A stretch of 64,000 nucleotides of DNA from Acrocarpospora catenulata. GTDB taxonomy: Bacteria > Actinomycetota > Actinomycetes > Streptosporangiales > Streptosporangiaceae. Positions 58,454-64,000 of the stretch are shown piece after piece; position 1 is the first letter of the stretch, and the number at the start of each line of letters is the position of its first letter. Under the pieces are notes generated by a model, which was not told the origin of the DNA, did no database searches, and worked only from the letters and a program-made list of their open reading frames with translations. Location: positions 1 through 64,000 of the forward strand of contig NZ_JAHCST010000037.1 of assembly GCF_018476525.1 (NCBI RefSeq), read 5' to 3'. Made by a program: the position numbers and the translations under genes.

Positions 58454-58876
58454 GTGTCGATCACCGATTACCCCACCCATGGTTTCCGCGCCGAGCACCG
58501 CCAGATCCGTGATCTGGCCCTGGTGGGCGCCTTCCGGTTGGGGGATGTGGCTCGAGTCAGGACCTTGGTGTCGTGCATGTCGGCCACGGAGGGGTCCATG
58601 TATCCGGGTCTGGTCCCCATCGCCGGCCAGGACCACGTGGCCAAGCTGTTCACCGACCACGACGGCGCCATCCGGGAGCTGAGCGAAGTGTCCCGAGCCG
58701 CTGGGCTGGACACTGAACGGAGCATCAGGCTCACGCGGAAGCTTTTACAGCACGTCAGCGACTCCGACGGATTAGCGGTCATAGCGGAGGACGACGTTGT
58801 GCACATCCTGACGACCGTCGAACGCGACCTCGACGTGCCGGCGGGGGCGGACCAGGCGCGGGGTCAGCGTGTCTGA
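58454..58876 (+). CDS. Hypothetical small helical protein
   Basis: A 140-residue protein with a GTG start at 58454 behind GAAGGA. It is predicted mostly helical and has histidine pairs (GFRAEHRQIRDLAL, LFTDHDGAIRELSEV, KLLQHVSDSDG) that could reflect a hemerythrin-like four-helix bundle, although the spacing is not canonical. The end overlaps the flavoenzyme start by 8 bp. Function unknown. Confidence 0.6.
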   Translation: MSITDYPTHGFRAEHRQIRDLALVGAFRLGDVARVRTLVSCMSATEGSMYPGLVPIAGQDHVAKLFTDHDGAIRELSEVSRAAGLDTERSIRLTRKLLQHVSDSDGLAVIAEDDVVHILTTVERDLDVPAGADQARGQRV

Positions 58877-60287
58877 GCCGCAGCCGGTCCTCATCCAGGG
58901 CGGGATGGGCGTCGGCGTATCCGGATGGCGGCTGGCCCGGGCGGTGGCGCAAACCGGGCAGCTGGGTGTGGTGTCGGGAACCGCCCTGGACGTCACGTTG
59001 GCCAGGCGGTTGCAGCTCGGTGACCCGGGTGGCCACGTGCATCGGGCGCTGGCCGGATTCCCGGTGCCCGAGATCGCCGAGCGGGTCGTCGGCCGCTACT
59101 TCGTCCCGGGTGGTTCGGGTGCCGGCGTGCCGTACCGGCCCATCCCTCGGGTCGGGCTGCGGCACAACCGTTTGCGGGACGAACTGACCGTGGTGGCGAA
59201 CTACGTGGAAGTCATGCTGGCGAAGGAGGGGCACACCGGCCTCGTCGGCATCAACTACCTGGAGAAGATCCAGATGGCCACGCCCGCGGCCGTCTATGGC
59301 GCGATGCTCGCCGACGTGGACTACGTGCTGATGGGCGCAGGGATCCCCGCGGAGATCCCCCGCCTCCTCGACGATCTCACGGCACATCGACCGACCGAGA
59401 TCTCGGTGACCGTGGCGGGCGCGGAGGACACGCGGCACTCCGTGGGCCTCGACCCGGAACGGCTGCTCGGCCGGAGGCTTCCCACAGTCCGGCGTCCCCG
59501 GCTGCTCGCGATCGTCTCCTCGCACGTCCTGGCCGCCTACCTGGCGCGGTCACCGCAGACCCGTCCGGACGGCTTCGTACTGGAATCACCGGTGGCGGGC
59601 GGACACAGCGCACCACCCAGAGGGCAGATGCGGCTCGACGCGGTCGGCGAGCCCGTGTACGGCCCGCGCGACGAGGCCAACACCGCCAAGGTCGCCGCAC
59701 TGGAGCTGCCGTTCTGGCTGGCCGGCGGCTACGGCACGCCGGACGGCCTGGCACGGGCGAGGGCGGCAGGAGCCGCCGGGGTCCAGGTGGGTTCGGCTTT
59801 CGCACTCTGCCGCGAATCGGGCCTCGACCCGCAACTGCGGCGCCTCCTGCTCCGCCGCATCGCCCAGGGCGACCTGACGGTGCGCAACGATCCGCGGGCC
59901 TCGCCAACCGGCTTCCCGTTCAAGGTCGCCGACCTGCCGGGCACCCTGTCCGACCCGGACGTCTACGCCGCCCGACCTCGACTGTGCGACCTCGGCTACC
60001 TTCGCGTGCCGTACACCAGGCCCGACGGCGCCATCGGCTACCGCTGCCCAGCGGAGCCGATCGAAACCTACATCCGCAAGGGACGACCTGAGGAGGAGAC
60101 AGCCGACCGCCTTTGCCTGTGCAACGGCCTACTCGCCGCCATCGGCCTGGCCCAACATCGCGCCGACGGCTACGCCGAGCCCGCCCTGGTAACCCTGGGC
60201 CAAGACGTCGGCTTCCTGGACGGCCTACCCGAGGACCATTCGGCCGAAGACGTGGTGAACCGCATCCTGCTCGGAGCACCAGCATGA
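58869..60287 (+). CDS. Nitronate monooxygenase / PfaD-like FMN enzyme
   Basis: A 472-residue TIM-barrel flavoprotein. The N-terminal VLIQGGMGVGVSGWRLARAVA and later FVLESPVAGGHSAPP, WLAGGYGTPDGLARAR, GAAGVQVGSAFALCRES motifs are those of the NMO/2-nitropropane dioxygenase superfamily. It is longer than the usual about 330-360 residues; the extra C-terminal part contains YRCPAEPIETYIRKG and CLCNG, as in PfaD-type trans-acting enoyl reductases of polyketide or fatty acid synthases. Its substrate is unclear, and no PKS genes are in view. The GTG start overlaps the small protein. Confidence 0.8.
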   Translation: MSEPQPVLIQGGMGVGVSGWRLARAVAQTGQLGVVSGTALDVTLARRLQLGDPGGHVHRALAGFPVPEIAERVVGRYFVPGGSGAGVPYRPIPRVGLRHNRLRDELTVVANYVEVMLAKEGHTGLVGINYLEKIQMATPAAVYGAMLADVDYVLMGAGIPAEIPRLLDDLTAHRPTEISVTVAGAEDTRHSVGLDPERLLGRRLPTVRRPRLLAIVSSHVLAAYLARSPQTRPDGFVLESPVAGGHSAPPRGQMRLDAVGEPVYGPRDEANTAKVAALELPFWLAGGYGTPDGLARARAAGAAGVQVGSAFALCRESGLDPQLRRLLLRRIAQGDLTVRNDPRASPTGFPFKVADLPGTLSDPDVYAARPRLCDLGYLRVPYTRPDGAIGYRCPAEPIETYIRKGRPEEETADRLCLCNGLLAAIGLAQHRADGYAEPALVTLGQDVGFLDGLPEDHSAEDVVNRILLGAPA

Positions 60288-60474
60288 CGCCGAGACGGCT
60301 CGCGCCACAAAGGGGGCACGCCCAGTCCAGGTGTGACTCACATGTGTCCCACGATGACTCACGCTGTCACCCGGCGGCTATCGGGATAGGTAAGGATAGG
60401 GCACTACGGATTAAGAGGGGCGCGGCCGACCAGGTCCGTCAGACCGTCGCCCCCTTCCGCCGCCGCTGAGCCGA

Positions 60475-63318
60475 TCAGGCCTCCCGGGTCAGGAACTGGT
60501 GGAGGCTCCGGCAGGCCCGGATCAGCGAGGTCGAACCGCGCTTCTTCGCGTGGGCGGCCACCTCGGGGATCTCGCCCCGCGCGCCGACCCACGTGGCGAT
60601 CTCGGTGGCCAGTACGACGGCGTCGGTGTGCGGACGCTGGGCCCGCTCGCCCTCCCTCGGGAGGAAGACGGCCAGGAAGTGGCGCAAGATCGTCCATACC
60701 TCGGCGTGCGCGCCCTGCTTGGCGGCCAGCTCCAGTGAGGGCAACGCGCGGTCGGCCTCGTAGCGGGTACGACGGCCGAGCAGGCCCAGCAGGCGGCCAG
60801 TCTCGACGGCGGGAAGCGCGCCCTTGGCCGCCAGCTGAAGCAGTGGGGGCACCGCGTCGTCACCCTCCACGGTAAGGAAGTAGGCCAGGACCAGAGCCGT
60901 CGCCGGGCCGGACGCGCCTTCGGCCAGGGCCAGGTTGCGGAGGTCGTCGATCGCGATGTCGGGCGGGTCGAAACGGTCGATCAGACCGATCGCCAGATGG
61001 GCCGCCGCGAGCTCCCGATGGTAGGGCGTCATGCCGGGCCAGAAGTGACGTGACCCGCGCCGGAACGGGCGCATCCCAGGCACGGTCAGCAGGGCGTCGA
61101 GGTGGGCGAGACCGGTGGGCTCCACGGGTTGCCAGCTCACGTTGGCGATGCCGCGCTGGTCGAGGACGTGGTCGTCGTAGGGCACGACGCGGGAGCCGAG
61201 GTCGAGGGTCCAGGTCAGCTCCACCTCCGGGGATGGAGGCGCGCCGCGCTCGAACCAGCGGGCCACCACCGCAGCGGCCGCCGAGCCGATGCCCTTCGCG
61301 CGTTCGGCCAGGTCGGGGGCGGGGTGGGGCGGGAGGCGTAACAGGGCCTGTTCCAGGTCCAGCGGGAGCGGTTCGCAGCCGGATTCCGCGCACACGGCCA
61401 GGCGGTTGAGCAGGGTCTCGGGGTCGAGGTGGCCGTCGGCGCGGGTGGGGGTGGCCAGCAGTACCGGGGGCAGGGCTCCGGCCTTCGCCGCGCGCAGGAG
61501 TTCGTCGAGGCGGGACAGGAGGAAGGCGTGGGGGCGGGCGCACTCCCGCAGGTGGCGGAGGCGGTTCCAGGAGGCGGGCGCAGGTCGCGCCTCCGGGTCG
61601 TAGAGGTCGGTCTGGACGTCGATCGTCCGCAGGATCTCCTCCTGTACGTAGTCGGGCATCTCGTGGAGCGGGACGATCGTGCGGAGGCCGGGGAACAGCT
61701 GGAAGGCCGTGGCCGCGACGTTCACCATGCCGTCGTACAGAGCCTGTCCGAGGCCACCGGACAGGCCCGGGAAGGCATGCTCCGCGTCGGCCCGCTGCTC
61801 CTCGGAGATCGTCTTCCGGTACGACGGGCGCTGCCTCGGCGGACGGGACATGGGCGGCCCCGGATCTTCGCCGGGGTTGACGAGTTCCCTGGCCAGCGCG
61901 GTGCACCAGTCACGCGGGGACTGCCACGTCGGCGCGTCGTAGAGCACCGGCCGCAGGTGTTCGCCGAACCGCCGGGCCAGCGTTTCCTTCAGGGAGTCCG
62001 GGTTCGTATGTGCCTCCCGCGTGACCGCCGCCAGCCACGCCTCGACGTCGATCCAGCCGATCTCCTCCGGCGGGCCGCTCTCCAGGCCGGAGGTGGGGAA
62101 CGGGCCGGGGGTGGTGGCCTCGGGCAGGCGGCCGGGGGTGAAGTCGCTGGTCCAGCCTTCGGTGAAGCGCTCGAAGAGCTGCCGGGCTGAGGCCGGAGGC
62201 AGCAGTTCGGCCGCCTCCAGGATCGGGGCGGGGTCGGTGAGGTGGTCGGCGTACTTGAGGGTGAGGGTGACCGCGCGGTCGCGCACCTCGTGAGAGGCGT
62301 GCGCGTACGCGTTGGTCAGCGCGGTGACGTGGTCGGCCACACGTTCCGGTGTGGTGGCGAGGTCGCGGTCGAGCCAGGTCAGGCCCTTCACGGCGAGCTT
62401 GGCCTCTTGGCGGAAGGTCATCGCCTCGATGGCCTCGGCGACATCCGCCGGATCGAGCCGCGCCTGGCGCACCTGCTGCCAGGCCAGCTCGGCTACCGGG
62501 CCCGGCGCGGCGGGCAGCAGACGCAGGTAGTCGCGCAGCCGCCCAGCCGACTCCTCCGGCGTGGGCGCCACGAGCGTGTGCAGCCGGACGAAGAAACGCA
62601 GGTCCTGCGCGTCCCCGCCGAGCAGGAAACGGCTCACGCAGCCGGTGATGATCTGCTCGCGCGGCAGCGTACGGGCGGCCAGGGCCAGCCAGCGGGACGG
62701 CTTCGGAGTGAGCGTCTCGTTGACCAGCGCCCGGCCCGCGCCGGCCGCCTCGAAGATCTTCGGAAGCAGGTGGGGCGTGAGCGGGTCCTTGGCCACGCCC
62801 ACCGCCGACAACCAGGCCGCCACCAGCGGCTCGTGGTCGGGTGGAGTGACCTCGCCGTCGCGCAGCAGTTCCAGGGCCAGCGGCACGATCCGGTCGTCGG
62901 GACGGCGGATGCGGCGCGCGAGCCGTACCGCCAGATCGGCACGCCAGGCCACCGGGCGACCGGAGACCGCCTTCACCAGCCGGTGCGGGCTCGGCGCACC
63001 GGACCAGCGGGGATTGAGGTCGCGCTTCATCAGCCACGTGGCCGCCCCGGCCGGCCCGGCAATGGTCGCCGCGCCCACCATCATCAGCACCTCGGACAGG
63101 CCGGTGACCTGGTCGTTGCCCGTCCAGTCGAAGGCGTTCCAGCCGACGGTGGCGGCCAGCAGCGGGCTCTCGCGGAGCTCGGCGAGCAGGCCCGGCAATT
63201 CGGCGGCGACGGTGGCCCGCTCGGCGTCAGTGAGCTTCGGCAACCGCGACGCCAGACCCTCGGCGTCGCGGTTGAACACGAGATTCCTGATCTCGGTACG
63301 GACGTCGTCAGAGGTCAT
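60475..63318 (-). CDS. DUF6493-type HEAT-like repeat protein
   Basis: A 947-residue protein; its ATG (63318) overlaps the stop of the upstream paralogue as ATGA. The whole chain is helical repeats (LRDYLRLLPAAPGPVAELAWQ, ADHVTALTNAYAHASHEVRDRAVTL, DALLTVPGMRPFRRGSRHFWPGM) ending in RSLHQFLTREA. It resembles the DUF6493 proteins encoded in actinomycete operons with SWIM zinc-finger and MoxR/VWA genes. Function unknown. A longer open frame reaches 63885, but that part is antisense-like shadow of the paralogue. Confidence 0.8.
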   Translation of the reverse strand: MTSDDVRTEIRNLVFNRDAEGLASRLPKLTDAERATVAAELPGLLAELRESPLLAATVGWNAFDWTGNDQVTGLSEVLMMVGAATIAGPAGAATWLMKRDLNPRWSGAPSPHRLVKAVSGRPVAWRADLAVRLARRIRRPDDRIVPLALELLRDGEVTPPDHEPLVAAWLSAVGVAKDPLTPHLLPKIFEAAGAGRALVNETLTPKPSRWLALAARTLPREQIITGCVSRFLLGGDAQDLRFFVRLHTLVAPTPEESAGRLRDYLRLLPAAPGPVAELAWQQVRQARLDPADVAEAIEAMTFRQEAKLAVKGLTWLDRDLATTPERVADHVTALTNAYAHASHEVRDRAVTLTLKYADHLTDPAPILEAAELLPPASARQLFERFTEGWTSDFTPGRLPEATTPGPFPTSGLESGPPEEIGWIDVEAWLAAVTREAHTNPDSLKETLARRFGEHLRPVLYDAPTWQSPRDWCTALARELVNPGEDPGPPMSRPPRQRPSYRKTISEEQRADAEHAFPGLSGGLGQALYDGMVNVAATAFQLFPGLRTIVPLHEMPDYVQEEILRTIDVQTDLYDPEARPAPASWNRLRHLRECARPHAFLLSRLDELLRAAKAGALPPVLLATPTRADGHLDPETLLNRLAVCAESGCEPLPLDLEQALLRLPPHPAPDLAERAKGIGSAAAAVVARWFERGAPPSPEVELTWTLDLGSRVVPYDDHVLDQRGIANVSWQPVEPTGLAHLDALLTVPGMRPFRRGSRHFWPGMTPYHRELAAAHLAIGLIDRFDPPDIAIDDLRNLALAEGASGPATALVLAYFLTVEGDDAVPPLLQLAAKGALPAVETGRLLGLLGRRTRYEADRALPSLELAAKQGAHAEVWTILRHFLAVFLPREGERAQRPHTDAVVLATEIATWVGARGEIPEVAAHAKKRGSTSLIRACRSLHQFLTREA

Positions 63319-64000
63319 GACGTGGCTCCGGTGAGCTGGGTGTGGAGGCGCTTGCACTCGTGGACGAAGCGGATCGTCCGGCGGCTCCGCGCGAACTCGG
63401 CGACGACCGGGATCTCCCCGCGCACGCCGGTCCAGCGCGCCACGTCGGCGGCGAAGGCGACGAGTTCGGTGTGGGTCACGGTGATGCGCTGCCCCTCGCC
63501 TGGCAACATCCCGGGCAGCAGGGCGCGCAGGATGCGCCACACCTCGTGGTGGCCGCCGGCGTCGGCCAGCTCGGTCAGGGCCACGATGGCCGGGCGGGTC
63601 TCCCGCCAGGTGCGGCGCAGCACCAGCGCGAGCTGGCGGCCGATCGCCTCGGCGGGCAACTCGCCCCTGGCGGCCATGCTCAGCACCAGTGGGATCATGC
63701 CGTCCACGCCGCCGGCCAGGAGGAAGGCGAGGATCACCGCCGTGGACTCGTCCACCGGGCCCTGGGCGATCTCCAGGCCAGTGATCTCCGTCGGCGTCAC
63801 CGACGCGCCCCAGTAGCCGCGCAGCAGGTAGGGCAGGAAGTTGACGGCCACGACCTCGCGGTGCGAGGGCAGCATGGCGGGCCACGCCCGGAGCAGGCCT
63901 CTGGACTTGTCGACCGTCCGGTCGAACGGCTGACGCAGCAGCACCTCGTCGATCAGCCGATGGCCGGTCGGGGCGGTCACCCGCAACACGGGCTGCAGCC
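63315..64000 (-). CDS. C-terminal part of a second DUF6493-type protein (cut by window edge)
   Basis: The last about 228 residues of a protein whose start lies beyond base 64000. The sequence aligns with the C-terminal end of the downstream gene: SREVVAVNFLPYLL-like segments, LLAGGVDGMIPLVLSMAARGELP, RGEIPVVAEFARSRRTIRFV and the ending KRLHTQLTGATS versus RSLHQFLTREA. It is a tandem paralogue and translationally coupled to it by an ATGA overlap. Confidence 0.85.
   Translation of the reverse strand, partial: LQPVLRVTAPTGHRLIDEVLLRQPFDRTVDKSRGLLRAWPAMLPSHREVVAVNFLPYLLRGYWGASVTPTEITGLEIAQGPVDESTAVILAFLLAGGVDGMIPLVLSMAARGELPAEAIGRQLALVLRRTWRETRPAIVALTELADAGGHHEVWRILRALLPGMLPGEGQRITVTHTELVAFAADVARWTGVRGEIPVVAEFARSRRTIRFVHECKRLHTQLTGATS

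Noticed and set aside
60284-60469. A 61-codon open frame starting inside the flavoenzyme stop (ATGA)
   Set aside because: A GGAG site lies upstream, but the sequence is short, basic and without predicted structure. I cannot distinguish it from chance.
63319-63885. Upstream extension of the 947-residue DUF6493-type gene to 63885
   Set aside because: The extra residues are out of phase with the paralogue gene that really occupies this DNA, and the ATG at 63318 forms the usual ATGA junction.

Overview
The window is high-GC DNA with strong third-position GC bias, Shine-Dalgarno-like sites, many GTG/TTG starts, ECF and SigE-family sigma factors, many secreted proteins and almost no AT-rich DNA. 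It reads as chromosome from a filamentous actinomycete. The gene families are compatible with Streptosporangiales or Streptomycetales, but this placement is an inference and nothing here fixes the genus. I saw no rRNA, tRNA, CRISPR array, insertion sequence or prophage. Both edges cut genes.

Layout. 0-3 kb: the tail of a secreted protein, a LacI regulator ruined by an internal deletion, then an emfourin-like inhibitor gene, a one-TM protein and a HEAT-repeat protein. 3-10.2 kb: an acyl-CoA catabolic operon on the minus strand (double CaiB/BaiF CoA-transferase, enoyl-CoA hydratase, thiolase-like protein, Zn-ribbon/OB protein), divergent from a LysR regulator that is followed by an MFS transporter. 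10.3-17.5 kb: a HelD-like RNA polymerase-associated ATPase, a secreted SGNH esterase, a lipoprotein, small unknowns, an alpha/beta hydrolase and a DUF2293 protein. 17.5-25.1 kb: a YqiJ-like membrane protein, a flotillin and a giant DUF3686/AAA ATPase, probably one operon. 25.4-36.3 kb: a secreted beta-helix protein behind a LacI-type operator, membrane proteins, a SigE-type sigma with its anti-sigma-like partner, and a HupE/UreJ protein, metallophosphatase and DUF916 protein that together look like a WxL-type surface module. 36.5-39.6 kb: a lipoprotein, then a DUF998, YCII and ECF42 sigma cluster.

39.8-46.4 kb is the most striking region. A TPR-containing XRE regulator is divergent from a tightly packed four-gene operon: an HSPA12-like Hsp70 ATPase, two coiled-coil proteins and a patatin-like phospholipase. 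The design (ATPase sensor or chaperone, adaptors, membrane-lipid hydrolase) suggests an undescribed stress or defence system. This is inference; no such function is shown by the sequence alone.

46.6-51.7 kb: small membrane and secreted proteins, a VOC/TetR divergent pair whose operator reappears upstream of a secreted protein gene, a CGNR regulator divergent from an Asp-nucleophile hydrolase, and a secreted protein with three internal repeats. 52-56.7 kb: a quinate/shikimate catabolic island (QuiC 3-dehydroshikimate dehydratase, quinate/shikimate dehydrogenase, MHS-type transporter, TetR). 56.7-64 kb: a PLP decarboxylase, a small protein coupled to a nitronate monooxygenase/PfaD-like flavoenzyme, and two adjacent HEAT-like DUF6493-type paralogues running off the right edge.
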